This document shows, piece after piece, positions 40,391-49,853 of a stretch of DNA of 64,000 bases (its first letter is position 1; the number at the start of each line of letters is the position of its first letter). A model generated the notes under the pieces. That model ran no database searches, was not told the DNA's origin, and was given only the letters and a program-made list of their open reading frames with translations. Made by a program: the position numbers and the translations under genes. Location of the stretch: the NCBI RefSeq assembly GCF_003131205.1, contig NZ_QFFY01000004.1:62001-126000 (forward strand), in the 5' to 3' direction. The stretch is from Occallatibacter savannae (lineage in GTDB: Bacteria > Acidobacteriota > Terriglobia > Terriglobales > Acidobacteriaceae).

Positions 40391-40831
40391 ATGGCGACGC
40401 AGGTTCAAAATCTGTCGGCTACGGGCGGAGCGGTGACGGGGTCGGTGGCGATACTGCTCCGGCTCGAGGGCCTGGTGGCAGCGGGGGCGTCCGCAGTGCT
40501 GTATGCGCGGACGGGTGCGAGCTGGTGGTTATTTGCCGGCCTATGGCTTGCGCCGGATCTTTCGATGCTGGCCTATCTCAAGCGGCCGTGCCTTGGCGCG
40601 CGCTACTACAACGTGGCGCATACCTATCTGCTGCCGGGCGTACTTGCGCTGTTGGGGTGGCTGCTGCACGCGTACGCTCTGCTGCCGATCGCGCTGATCT
40701 GGGTGAATCACATTGGAGTGGATCGGCTGCTGGGCTATGGGCTGAAGTACTCGGATGGGTTCGGGTTTACGCACCTAGGTCGTCTTGGTAAACGCGAAGC
40801 GTCCACTTCTATTTCTGCGGCGCAGAGCTAA
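40391..40831 (+). CDS. DUF4260 membrane protein
   Basis: A 146-residue protein with about four membrane helices (AILLRLEGLVAAGASAVLYA, WWLFAGLWLAPDLSMLAYL, YLLPGVLALLGWLLHAYALL, PIALIWVNHIGVDRLLGYGL) and the family ending YSDGFGFTHLG. DUF4260 has no known role. It overlaps the convergent methyltransferase gene by about 20 bp. Confidence 0.85.
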   Translation: MATQVQNLSATGGAVTGSVAILLRLEGLVAAGASAVLYARTGASWWLFAGLWLAPDLSMLAYLKRPCLGARYYNVAHTYLLPGVLALLGWLLHAYALLPIALIWVNHIGVDRLLGYGLKYSDGFGFTHLGRLGKREASTSISAAQS

Positions 40832-41552
40832 GGACGCTTCCGGGCAGGAAGGCGCGCACGATCACTGAGGCGCCGAATCCGATCAGGATGATGCGTCCGG
40901 CGAGCGCCAGATCGTAGTTGCGCGCGTATACGATGATGCCGACGACGGTGCCGATGGGGATGAGTTCCGCCACGCAAGCCCGCAGCCATTGCGGCGTGGC
41001 GCCGGATGAGGTCGGAGCACCGCGTAGGCGCGGAATGAAGCGCGGGACAGCACGCAGGTAGGCTTCATACGGCTCGCCGAGTTGCGTGGATAGGAAAGCT
41101 TCTTCGCCCAAGGTGAGCCGGATCATGAACACGGTGATCAGCACGAGCGAGAAGATCGCGCCGGTGGCAGGCATGAGAAACGCGAGTGCAGCAACCATGC
41201 ACCAAAGTCCGATATAGAGCGGGTTGCGGACGTAGCGATATGGGCCGTCGGCCATCACGCGACCCGCAACCATGTTGATGCTGTTGACGACGCCGGGGCT
41301 GAGCCAGGCTGCTCCAGAGATGCGCAGGAGCGCCGCGATGAGCGCGAGAACGAGGGCGATAATCAGAAGAGCGGTGGTGCCGGCGCTAAAGCTGCCGATG
41401 CCAAAGCGGCTGAGCTGAAGTGCGAGCAACTCAATCACCGGGCTGCGCCTGCCGAAATTCCATCCCTCGATCCACGGCGCCCAGAAGCCGAGAATGATGA
41501 TGACGGAATTGATCGCCATGCGAAGGCGAAACTCAATGGCTGTTGCCTGCAT
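40809..41552 (-). CDS. Isoprenylcysteine carboxyl methyltransferase-like membrane protein
   Basis: A 247-residue integral membrane protein with an ICMT/phospholipid-methyltransferase-like core: GPYRYVRNPLYIGLW, and GEEAFLSTQLGEPYEAYLRAVPRFIP near the cofactor pocket. It likely uses S-adenosylmethionine to methylate a lipid or prenylated substrate; the target is unknown. ATG 41552 has GGAG six bases upstream; the open frame reaches 41828 inside the ADOP gene. Confidence 0.82.
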   Translation of the reverse strand: MQATAIEFRLRMAINSVIIILGFWAPWIEGWNFGRRSPVIELLALQLSRFGIGSFSAGTTALLIIALVLALIAALLRISGAAWLSPGVVNSINMVAGRVMADGPYRYVRNPLYIGLWCMVAALAFLMPATGAIFSLVLITVFMIRLTLGEEAFLSTQLGEPYEAYLRAVPRFIPRLRGAPTSSGATPQWLRACVAELIPIGTVVGIIVYARNYDLALAGRIILIGFGASVIVRAFLPGSVLSSAPQK

Positions 41553-41614
41553 GCAGCTCCTCGCCGGAGTGTACCATCCGGCGAGAGGCGATCGTTGAGC
41601 GGCTGAGTGGATGG

Positions 41615-44128
41615 CTAGTCGTAGTGCAAGGTGCGTGCGATATCGAGGCGGAGTGCGCGGCGCGCCGGCAGCAGCGCAGCAATTGCGACGATTGCAGCGA
41701 GGACGATGAGTGCGGCGGCGTAGCCGATCGGATCGAGGTTGCTGACGCCGTAGAGCACGATGCGTAGCAGACGCGAGCCGAAACCTGCCGCGACGGTTCC
41801 GGCAATGAGGCCGAGCAGTACCGGCCACGAGAATTGGCGGAGGACTGCGGCGAGTACGGCGGCCGGGCGTGCGCCGAGAGCAATGCGGATGGCGATCTCC
41901 TTGGTGCGCTGCGATACCGTGAACGCGACAAGGCCGATGAGGCCGATGCCGGCCATGGCGACCGCGACGATGCCGACGGCGCTGACCGCGGTTGCGATCA
42001 ATTCAAGATGCGACACGCTCTCGCGGTAGAGCAATTTGATCTGGCGTATCTCGGGCAGTGTTTTGGGATCGAGGCTCTGGCTGATGGACTTGATCGCGGG
42101 AGTGAATGAGCCGGGTTCACCGGAAGCGCGTGCAATCACGACCATGCCGGGCATGTCGTCCGGCTGCGCGGACCAGTACTGCTCGGCGGCATCGTCGTCG
42201 TTGAGTGCGTTGATGTGCGCATCACCAGCTACGCCGACGACGGTATCTTTCGCGGCGCCCTCGCCGATCTCTTTTCCGAGCGGATTCTGGCCTAGCCACT
42301 GCTGCCGGGCGAAGGATTCGCTTACGATGACTGCGCGCTTCTCTCCTCGCATGAAGTCGCGGCCCGTGATAAGTGGGATCCTCATGGTGGTGAAGAACCC
42401 GGGTTCCACCCAATTCTGGTAGATGGTGACGGTGCGGCCGTTGATCTGGGTGGTGCTGTTGGAAATGGTGTGGCCCAGGGGCGGCAGTCTTACGAGTGCG
42501 ACTGAGGTGATTCCGGGAACGGAGCTGAGACGGGTCTGCATCTGCTGGAGGTAAGCGCGAGCAGCCTCGGGCGAGTAGCCATGCCTGCCAAGCTGTGAAT
42601 CGATGGAGATGAGTTGTTCGTACCCGAAGCCGGGATCGGTGTAGATGAGGTGTTGCGTGGCGCGAACGAGTAGCGCGGCAACAATGAGCAGAACGCAACT
42701 GGCAGCGACCTGGGCAGCGACGAGGATCTGGCGAACGATGGTCTTCTGCTGACGCTGGCGGGCGATCTGCAAAGCCGGAGCCAGACCGAAGAAAGTTGCT
42801 GCAAGGAAGGTAAGCACTGCGGTGAAGAGCAGGATGCGCCAGTCCGGAACTGCGCTCACCCATTGAGGCGTATCGGGCAGCGAGAGGAGTACGCGCATGG
42901 TCACGCACCCGAGGGCAAGGCCCGCCGCGGAACCGAGCGAAGCAAGCATGAGGCTCTCGGTGAAGAGCTGGCGGAGGATGCGCGAGCGGCCGGCTCCGAT
43001 GGCGATGCGAATGCCGATCTCGCGCTCGCGGGCAACTGCACGGGCCAGCATGAGACCGCCGAGATTGGCGCAGGAGACCGCGAGAATGAGGAGCGTGAGC
43101 ACGCCTACGATCACGGCCGCTTCGTACATTCTGGGCTGCATGATCTGCAGATGACCGCCGGGGGAGCTCTGAATGAACTCGTTATCCCAGACGGCATTGG
43201 GATGTTGCTTGCGGATCTCGTCTGTGAGTGCGCGAAGATCCTGTTCCGCAACCTTCGAGCTGATGCCCGGAGCAAGACGGCCCCACATGTGGAGGGTGGA
43301 ATCGTTCCAGTCGGTGAGTACCTTACTGCCTTGAATGAAATATGGTTGCTGGGCGATCGGCATCCAGAGCGCGGGGTGCTGCCCGCCCAGACTGGCGAAG
43401 TCGTACGGGAGTATGCCGATGACGGTGGCGGGCCGCTTGCTGATGCGGATGGTGCGGCCAATGATGGCGGGGTCGGCGGAGAAGCGGTGCTGCCATAGCT
43501 CGTAGCTGAGGACGACGGAGGGCTGCGAAGCCGGCGAGTCGTCGAGAGCGGGCGTGAACAGGCGTCCGAATGCGGCAGGTGTGCCGAGCTCGGTGAAGTA
43601 GTTCGGCGTGACAAAGGAGGCGCTGGTGGGCTGCAGATCGTCATCGATCTGCATGGGAGGCACGCCAAGGATGGCCATCGCGGCTGAAAGGGTCCGGGCG
43701 TGATCACGATAGAAAGCAAAGGATGGGTAGGCCATCTCGCTGGTGTAGGAATCGGAAGAGCGCCGCTCGAGACGCACAAGGGATGCGGGATCGCGTACAG
43801 GGAGAGGCTTGAGCGCGACCATGTTGAAGAAGCTGAACGCGGCAACATTGACGCCAATTCCGATGCCGAGGACAAGGACTGCAAGGACCGTGAATCCGGG
43901 GGAGCGGGCGAGGATGCGGGCGCCGTAGTGAATGTCTTGCAGGAGGCGATCGAGCCAGGTCCAGCCCCAGGCTTCTCGGGCTTGTTCGCGCATGCGGAGG
44001 GTGTTGCCGAAATTGTTCCGGCCTGCGCGGGTGGCCATCTCGCGGTGGAACTCCATGTCCGACTCAAGTTCGGAGTCGAGACGACGGCGGTTAAAAAGGT
44101 ACGAGATGCGGCGCCATAGTTCGCCCAT
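41615..44128 (-). CDS. ADOP-type ABC permease (second operon)
   Basis: About 837 residues. The N-terminal part (RRLDSELESDMEFHREMATR) belongs to the ADOP prefix but is shorter than in the 33637-36261 product. The first helix is GFTVLAVLVLGIGIGVNVAAF, then a MacB_PCD domain, an FtsX unit (LARAVAREREIGIRIAIGAG), a second periplasmic domain and a final FtsX unit (VSQRTKEIAIRIALGARPAA). It starts 11 bp after padR with GGAGG upstream. No ATPase gene is adjacent. Confidence 0.9.
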   Translation of the reverse strand: MGELWRRISYLFNRRRLDSELESDMEFHREMATRAGRNNFGNTLRMREQAREAWGWTWLDRLLQDIHYGARILARSPGFTVLAVLVLGIGIGVNVAAFSFFNMVALKPLPVRDPASLVRLERRSSDSYTSEMAYPSFAFYRDHARTLSAAMAILGVPPMQIDDDLQPTSASFVTPNYFTELGTPAAFGRLFTPALDDSPASQPSVVLSYELWQHRFSADPAIIGRTIRISKRPATVIGILPYDFASLGGQHPALWMPIAQQPYFIQGSKVLTDWNDSTLHMWGRLAPGISSKVAEQDLRALTDEIRKQHPNAVWDNEFIQSSPGGHLQIMQPRMYEAAVIVGVLTLLILAVSCANLGGLMLARAVAREREIGIRIAIGAGRSRILRQLFTESLMLASLGSAAGLALGCVTMRVLLSLPDTPQWVSAVPDWRILLFTAVLTFLAATFFGLAPALQIARQRQQKTIVRQILVAAQVAASCVLLIVAALLVRATQHLIYTDPGFGYEQLISIDSQLGRHGYSPEAARAYLQQMQTRLSSVPGITSVALVRLPPLGHTISNSTTQINGRTVTIYQNWVEPGFFTTMRIPLITGRDFMRGEKRAVIVSESFARQQWLGQNPLGKEIGEGAAKDTVVGVAGDAHINALNDDDAAEQYWSAQPDDMPGMVVIARASGEPGSFTPAIKSISQSLDPKTLPEIRQIKLLYRESVSHLELIATAVSAVGIVAVAMAGIGLIGLVAFTVSQRTKEIAIRIALGARPAAVLAAVLRQFSWPVLLGLIAGTVAAGFGSRLLRIVLYGVSNLDPIGYAAALIVLAAIVAIAALLPARRALRLDIARTLHYD

Positions 44129-44139
44129 GGGGAAGCCTC

Positions 44140-44481
44140 CTAGGCAGTGCGAAGAACGTCTTGAATGGCCTGGGTCATGCGGTCGTAGCCTGCCAGTTCG
44201 GCTTTGAGCTGAGCGCGGCCCTGTGGGGTGAGTTTGTAAAAGCGGACCTTGCGGTTGGTCTCGGAGGTGCCCCAATCCGCGACAACCCAGCCTTTGACAA
44301 GCATCTTCTGAAGCGTGGGATAGAGCAGACCCTCTTCAACGGCAAGCACTTCACTGGAGAGAACGTGAATGCGCTGGGCGATGGCGTAGCCGTGAAGCGA
44401 GCCTGACTGGAGGACGCGGAGGATGAGCATAGGAAGCGCGCCGGGAGGCATTCCCTCTTTAGGCCTAAAGGACATAGGCAT
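44140..44481 (-). CDS. PadR family transcriptional regulator (second operon)
   Basis: A 113-residue PadR repressor: LPMLILRVLQSGSLHGYAIA, VLAVEEGLLYPTLQKMLVKG, TNRKVRFYKLTPQGRAQLKA. It heads a two-gene operon with an ADOP permease. The start codon lies inside a perfect 8-bp inverted repeat. An alternative in-frame ATG is at 44475. Confidence 0.9.
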   Translation of the reverse strand: MPMSFRPKEGMPPGALPMLILRVLQSGSLHGYAIAQRIHVLSSEVLAVEEGLLYPTLQKMLVKGWVVADWGTSETNRKVRFYKLTPQGRAQLKAELAGYDRMTQAIQDVLRTA

Positions 44482-44496
44482 AATGATCTTATGCCT
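44476..44496 (-). promoter_or_regulatory. Inverted repeat over padR start
   Basis: AGGCATAA-tgatc-TTATGCCT is a perfect 8-bp palindrome with a 5-base spacer spanning the start codon at 44481. A minus-strand TTGACT lies just upstream. A plausible PadR operator that would block transcription or translation initiation. Confidence 0.55.
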
Positions 44497-44562
44497 CTTG
44501 AGGAGAGTCAAGGGTTTAAGGTGCTGATGTGACGAGTGGAGCGGGAACGGAGCGATGAGGGG

Positions 44563-46260
44563 ATGAGGTTGATGGGGACGTTTCTGGTTGCGGTGATTGC
44601 GGGAATGTTGAGTGTTTCGGGCGCGACGGCGCAGGGCGGACCGAATGAGCCGGTATTTGTTCGGGTGGATCTGGCGAAGAGCGTGGGGCCGTATACGCCG
44701 ATGTACCGGTGGTTCGGCTACGACGAGTCGAACTACACGACGATGAAGTACGGCAAGCAGTTGCTGCGGGAGCTGCACGATCTGAGTCCCGAGCCGGTGT
44801 ATATCCGCGCGCATCATCTGCTGACATCGGGTAATGGCGTCGCGGAGCTGAAGTGGAGCTCGTCGAACGTGTTCCGGCTGGATGCGAACGGGCAGCCGGT
44901 GTACGACTTTACGATCACGGACCAGACCTTTGACGAGTATCAGAAGGCCGGCGTTCGTCCGTTTGTTGAGCTTGGCTTTATGCCGAAGGATCTGGCGGCG
45001 GAGGTGCCGGGCATCAGCGAATATCAGCTGCACTATCCGAAGCCCACCATGGGCGGGTCGTCGAACAATCCCCCGAAGGACTATGCGATGTGGGGCGAGC
45101 TCGTGCGGAAGTTCACGGAGCACCTGGTGCAGCGGTATGGGAAAGAGCAGGTAAAGACGTGGTACTTCGAGGTGTGGAACGAGCCGGACATCATCTACTG
45201 GCATGGAACGGAAGCCGAGTATCTGAAGCTTTATGACTATGCGGTGGCGGGGGTGCGGCGGGTGTTGCCGGAGGCGAAGGTGGGCGGTCCGGCGACCACG
45301 GGGCCGGGTTCGGAGAAGAACTCGGCGTATCTGGATGCGTTTCTGCGGCATTGCTTGAACGATAAGAGCGCTGCGGATGGCAGGCCCGTGCCGCTCGATT
45401 TCATTTCGTTCCATCCCAAGGGGCATCCGGAGACGGTGGACGGCCACGTGCGAATGGGCTTTGCGGCGGAGCTGAAAGCGGCGAAAGCAGGTTTCGAGAT
45501 TGTCGCGAAATATCCGCGGTTGCGCAGACTTCCGATCGTTTTGAGCGAAGCGGATCCGGAGGGGTGCGCGGCATGTTCGATGAAGGAGAACCCGGCGAAT
45601 GCCTACCGTAATGGGCCGCTGTATGCGACGTATACGGCGGCGGCTATGAAGGGAATTTTCGATCTGGAGGATGAGGCGCATGTAAATCTGGCGGGGATGC
45701 TGTCGTGGTCGTTCGAGTTCGAGGGGAAGGATTACTTCGAGGGATTTCGGACGCTGGCGACGAATGGGATCGACAAGCCGGTGCTGAATGTCTTCAGGAT
45801 GGCGGGTCTGATGGGAGGTGACCGCGTACTGGTGAGCAGCACAGGACGCGTGCCGACGGACGATGTCCTGAAGAACGGCGTGCGCGGCGAGGCCGATGTG
45901 GATGCGCAGGCCACGAAGGCAGAGCGCCAGGCAGCTGTGATGTTGTGGAACTATCACGACGACGATCTACCGGCTGCGCCAGCTTCTGTGAAGGTTTCGG
46001 TGACCGGAATACCGGCGGGTGTGAGCCGGGTGTTGCTGCAGCACTACCGCATCGATGAGACACACAGCAATGCGTACACGGTGTGGAAGCAGATGGGGTC
46101 GCCGCAATCGCCGACCCCGGAGCAGTATGCACGTCTGACGGCAGCGGGGCACCTGGAACTGCTGAGTTCGCCGCAGTGGGTGGATGTTCGCGATGGCAAG
46201 CTGCTGATCGAGATGGAGTTGCCGCGGCAGGCCACTTCGCTGCTTCGGTTCTCGTGGTGA
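44563..46260 (+). CDS. Secreted glycoside hydrolase family 39 enzyme
   Basis: About 565 residues with a signal peptide (GTFLVAVIAGMLSVSGATA). The (beta/alpha)8 barrel contains the GH39 acid/base Glu207 in FEVWNEPD and the probable nucleophile Glu329 in LPIVLSEADPEGC. Beta-xylosidase is the best guess; alpha-L-iduronidase-type activity is possible. A beta-sandwich C-terminus follows from about residue 450. It is divergent from padR. ATG 44563 is the assumed start, with GGAG ten bases upstream; GTG 44536 is open but unsupported. Confidence 0.86.
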   Translation: MRLMGTFLVAVIAGMLSVSGATAQGGPNEPVFVRVDLAKSVGPYTPMYRWFGYDESNYTTMKYGKQLLRELHDLSPEPVYIRAHHLLTSGNGVAELKWSSSNVFRLDANGQPVYDFTITDQTFDEYQKAGVRPFVELGFMPKDLAAEVPGISEYQLHYPKPTMGGSSNNPPKDYAMWGELVRKFTEHLVQRYGKEQVKTWYFEVWNEPDIIYWHGTEAEYLKLYDYAVAGVRRVLPEAKVGGPATTGPGSEKNSAYLDAFLRHCLNDKSAADGRPVPLDFISFHPKGHPETVDGHVRMGFAAELKAAKAGFEIVAKYPRLRRLPIVLSEADPEGCAACSMKENPANAYRNGPLYATYTAAAMKGIFDLEDEAHVNLAGMLSWSFEFEGKDYFEGFRTLATNGIDKPVLNVFRMAGLMGGDRVLVSSTGRVPTDDVLKNGVRGEADVDAQATKAERQAAVMLWNYHDDDLPAAPASVKVSVTGIPAGVSRVLLQHYRIDETHSNAYTVWKQMGSPQSPTPEQYARLTAAGHLELLSSPQWVDVRDGKLLIEMELPRQATSLLRFSW

Positions 46261-46303
46261 GGATACGCCGCGAAGGGTATGGAATCGGCATCCAAACGTC
46301 CAT

Positions 46304-47830
46304 ATGTCTATGAAGAGAGTCTCAAGGCGTGAAGTACTGAGAACAGGGGCGATCGCGGGCGCAGCGGGGTTAGCCGGCTCGCTGATTCCGGGATGCGGAT
46401 CAAAGGCCGGCACGAAAATCGGGCTGCCGGGCACCAGTTCCTGCGGGAAGCTCACGGATATCGAGCACGTGGTGATCATGGTTCTGGAGAACCGGTCGTT
46501 CGATCACTATTTTGGGTCGTACAAAGGCGTGCGCGGGTTCAACGATCAGAGCGCGGCTTACAACCAGCCCTATCCGAACAATACTTCGAGTGCGCCAGCG
46601 GGCGTGCTGCTGCCGTATCACCTGGATACGGCGACGACCAATGCGTCTTGTACGCACGACATTACGCATGACTGGGTTCCGCAGCACCAGAGCTGGGACG
46701 GCGGAAAGATGGATGGGTTTGTCACGTCGCGCCTGGCGATCAATGCGAACGATGCTGTGTTGTCGATGGGCTACTACACGCGCGACGACGTGCCGTACTA
46801 CTACGGGCTAGCCGATGCGTTCACGCTTTGTGACAACTACTTCTGCTCCGTGATTGGGCCCACGGATCCGAACCGGCTATACACGATGGCCGCGTCGATT
46901 GATCCCGATGGCAAGAATGGCGGCCCCATTGTGCAGACTCTGGTGTCTACTCGTTCTTCCATGATCGGTAAGCTGACCTATACGACCATGCCGGAGCAGC
47001 TGCAGGCCCGGGGAATTTCGTGGAAGGTGTATAACTCACCGGACGCGAGCGTGCTGAACGGTGTCTACAGCGACAACGTTCTGCCGTATTTCAAGAACTT
47101 TCAAGATCCAGGCGGTGTGCTCTACAAGAATGCGTTCGTGCCGCAGTTTCCAACGGATTTCGTGGCGGATGCCGCGAAGGGCAATCTGCCTCAGGTGTCG
47201 TGGATCGTTCCATCGGTGGTGGATTCGGATCATCCACCGTCGCCCGCGCTCTTTGGAGAGGGGACGGTCTCGGCCGTGATCACGGCACTGACTGCGAATC
47301 CGGCCGCGTGGGCCAAGACGGTGCTGTTTATTACGTACGACGAAAACGGCGGCTTCTTCGACCATGTGCCGCCGCCGACTGCGCCGGCGGGAACTGCCGG
47401 GGAGTACCTGACGGCTGCGCCGGTACCGGACCCTTCGTATGGTGGAACGCCGCTTCTTACGGGACCGATCGGGCTTGGGTTCCGCGTGCCGATGATCATC
47501 GTGTCGCCCTTCACGCGGGGCGGACTGGTGTCGTCGGATGTGTTTGACCATACGTCGATGCTGCGGTTTCTAGAGACGCGGTTCGGGGCCGAGGTGCCGA
47601 ACCTGTCGGCGTGGCGCAGATCGGCTGTGGGAGATCTTACGACGGCATTCAACTTCAGCAAGGTGGATACGTCCGTGCCCTCATTGCCGCCGATCAAGAC
47701 GGCAACTGCAAGCACCATTACGGAATGCGCAGGGAACCTGCTCGGATTCTCACCGCCGCAGCTGCCGGCGCAGCAGACAATGCCGACGCAAGAGGCGGGT
47801 AGCCCGGTACGGCCGAACGGGAGCTGCTAG
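46304..47830 (+). CDS. Tat-exported phosphoesterase (phospholipase C/acid phosphatase family)
   Basis: A 508-residue protein with a twin-arginine leader (SRREVLRTGAIAGAAGLAGS) ending in a lipobox-like IPGC, so it may be a Tat lipoprotein. The catalytic domain opens with IEHVVIMVLENRSFDHYFGS, the metal-binding hallmark of the PF04185 phosphoesterases. Later conserved blocks are FITYDENGGFFDHVPPP and VPMIIVSPFTRGG. Phosphate ester or phospholipid hydrolysis is likely. It follows GH39 by 43 bp; no clear ribosome-binding site. Confidence 0.87.
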   Translation: MSMKRVSRREVLRTGAIAGAAGLAGSLIPGCGSKAGTKIGLPGTSSCGKLTDIEHVVIMVLENRSFDHYFGSYKGVRGFNDQSAAYNQPYPNNTSSAPAGVLLPYHLDTATTNASCTHDITHDWVPQHQSWDGGKMDGFVTSRLAINANDAVLSMGYYTRDDVPYYYGLADAFTLCDNYFCSVIGPTDPNRLYTMAASIDPDGKNGGPIVQTLVSTRSSMIGKLTYTTMPEQLQARGISWKVYNSPDASVLNGVYSDNVLPYFKNFQDPGGVLYKNAFVPQFPTDFVADAAKGNLPQVSWIVPSVVDSDHPPSPALFGEGTVSAVITALTANPAAWAKTVLFITYDENGGFFDHVPPPTAPAGTAGEYLTAAPVPDPSYGGTPLLTGPIGLGFRVPMIIVSPFTRGGLVSSDVFDHTSMLRFLETRFGAEVPNLSAWRRSAVGDLTTAFNFSKVDTSVPSLPPIKTATASTITECAGNLLGFSPPQLPAQQTMPTQEAGSPVRPNGSC

Positions 47831-47866
47831 AAGCAGTTGTCGGTTGCCAGTTTTCAGTTGTCAGTG
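47831..47866. repeat. Degenerate heptamer array
   Basis: AGCAGTTGTCGGTTGCCAGT and following CAGTTGT units in near period seven, right after the phosphoesterase stop. Confidence 0.5.
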
Positions 47867-47984
47867 AGGGACGTGAAGTCCTCCAGAGGTGTACCTCTGC
47901 CGTCTGATCACTGAGGATGCGAGCACTTTGGGAAGTGACACAGGAGGGGTTCTTCGCGGCGGTTAGGGCTCTTATTCTAGGCAC

Positions 47985-49781
47985 ATGCAGAGGTCAATCG
48001 GTAAGGACGGAAGAGAGCCCTCAGTGTGTAAGGAAAGCGCGGAGAAGGTCCGCATCGCGCTGGCGGAGGAAGATGATCGCCCGCTGATCTATCGCATGCG
48101 GCACGATGTGTACGCCGCCGAACTGGGACAGTGCGAGGTGCGGCAGGATGGGATGTTGTCTGACGGGCTGGACGGGGGCAACGTCTACATCGTCGCGAAG
48201 ATCGCTGGAGAGCTGGCCGGCTTTATCAGCATCACACCGCCGGAGCTAGGCAGGTACTCGATTGAGAAGTACGTGCGACGCGACGAGTTACCCCTTATGT
48301 TGGATGACCGCACGTATGAGGTAAGGGTACTCACGGTTTCGCCGGCACACCGGAACAGCGGCATCGCGTCCTACCTGATGTACGGCGCATTCCGGTGGGT
48401 CGAAGAGCACGGCGGTGAACAGATCATCGCCATGGGCCGCGACGAGGTGCTGAGCATCTATCAGAATTTTGGTGCACAGCTTCTCGGGCGGCGCATTGTT
48501 GCGGGCTCGGTCTACTACGAACTGATGAAGACGTCGGTGTCCGAGCTGCAGAGGTTCTCGATGCGAGAGCGCGCGCTGCTTGAGCGGCTTCAAGCGCGGG
48601 TCGAGTGGGAGCTCGGTTTTTCTTTCTCGAAGGCGCCCTGCTGTTTTCATGGCGGAGCATTCTTCGAGTCGATCGGGGCGGGATTCGAAACGCTGAGCCG
48701 CCGTGCAGAGGTGATGAACGCCGATGTTCTGGATGCGTGGTTCCCGCCATCGCCGCGCGCTCTGGCTACGCTCGACGAGCATCTTCCGTGGCTGATGCGG
48801 ACATCGCCGCCGACGCAGTGCGAGGGATTGCGCGATGCCATCGCCAGGTATCGGGCAGTGAGAGCAAAGAACGTGCTTCCCGGTGCGGGGTCATCGGATT
48901 TGATCTATAGAGCGTTCCGGCACTGGCTCGATCGCAAATCGCGCGTGCTGATTCTCGATCCCATGTACGGCGAGTATCAGCACGTGCTTGAAAGAGTAAT
49001 CGGATGCCGGGTGGAACGGCTGATGCTTTCGCGCCGCGATGGATACCAGGTCGATGCGAACGAACTTGCATGGAAGATCCGTGAGGGCTTCGATCTCGTG
49101 GTGCTGGTGAATCCGAACAATCCAACGGGGCGGCATGTTCAGCGGGCAGAGTTGGAGCGGGTAGTCAGAAGAGCGCCGGCTGAGACGCGCGTGTGGATTG
49201 ACGAAGCCTATATCGATTACGTCGGCTCCGCGGAGTCACTGGAGCGTTTGGCCGCGGAGAGCGAGAACGTGGTGGTGTGCAAGACCATGTCGAAGGGATA
49301 TGCGCTGAGCGGGATGCGCGTGGGGTATATGTGCGGATCTCCGCGACAGCTGGCGGAACTCGAGACGATTACGCCGCCGTGGATTGTCGGTCTGCCAGCG
49401 CAAGTGGCAGCGGTTCGCGCGCTGGAGAATCCAGCCTACTACGCGGAACGCTACGCGGAGACGCATCGGCTGCGGCTAGAGATGAAGGACAGCCTTCGGA
49501 GGCTCGGGATTAACGAGATTGTGCCGGGCGAGGCGAACTTCCTGATGTTTCATCTCGATGATTCGCAGCTTAGCGCGAAGGCGGTGATCGAGGCCGCAAA
49601 GAAGGCGGATGTATTCATGCGCGATGTCGCCGGCATGGGTACGGGGCTTGGTGAGCGGGCGCTGCGGATCGCAATCAAGGACCGTGCGAGCAATGAGCGG
49701 GTGCTGCAGGTGCTCGAAAGAATTCTGTCGCGAAAGAAGGTTTCAGGGCCGGTCGGGGAAGCGATAGCGATCGCCAGATGA
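47985..49781 (+). CDS. GNAT acyltransferase-aminotransferase fusion protein
   Basis: A 598-residue two-domain protein. Residues about 20-185 form a GNAT domain with the acyl-CoA loop HRNSGIAS at 122-129 and RVLTVSPAHRNSG. Residues about 230-590 are a fold type I aminotransferase resembling histidinol-phosphate aminotransferase: NPNNPTG at 376-382, WIDEAY 404-409, PLP lysine Lys437 in TMSKGYALSGMRVGY. Acylation and transamination of one amino acid-derived compound is the natural reading; substrates are unknown. No his gene is near. The start is uncertain because no strong ribosome-binding site precedes ATG 47985. Confidence 0.82.
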   Translation: MQRSIGKDGREPSVCKESAEKVRIALAEEDDRPLIYRMRHDVYAAELGQCEVRQDGMLSDGLDGGNVYIVAKIAGELAGFISITPPELGRYSIEKYVRRDELPLMLDDRTYEVRVLTVSPAHRNSGIASYLMYGAFRWVEEHGGEQIIAMGRDEVLSIYQNFGAQLLGRRIVAGSVYYELMKTSVSELQRFSMRERALLERLQARVEWELGFSFSKAPCCFHGGAFFESIGAGFETLSRRAEVMNADVLDAWFPPSPRALATLDEHLPWLMRTSPPTQCEGLRDAIARYRAVRAKNVLPGAGSSDLIYRAFRHWLDRKSRVLILDPMYGEYQHVLERVIGCRVERLMLSRRDGYQVDANELAWKIREGFDLVVLVNPNNPTGRHVQRAELERVVRRAPAETRVWIDEAYIDYVGSAESLERLAAESENVVVCKTMSKGYALSGMRVGYMCGSPRQLAELETITPPWIVGLPAQVAAVRALENPAYYAERYAETHRLRLEMKDSLRRLGINEIVPGEANFLMFHLDDSQLSAKAVIEAAKKADVFMRDVAGMGTGLGERALRIAIKDRASNERVLQVLERILSRKKVSGPVGEAIAIAR

Positions 49782-49853
49782 AGGGGGATGCGCGCCCGTT
49801 CATCGCTTCGCGACGAACGGGGCACAGCCCCGAGTCAGACCGGAGGGGGCGCA

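Noticed and set aside
44482..45957. A very long minus-strand frame continuing upstream of padR.
   Set aside because: It is the antisense shadow of the GH39 gene. The Arg/His-rich product is typical of high-GC shadows.
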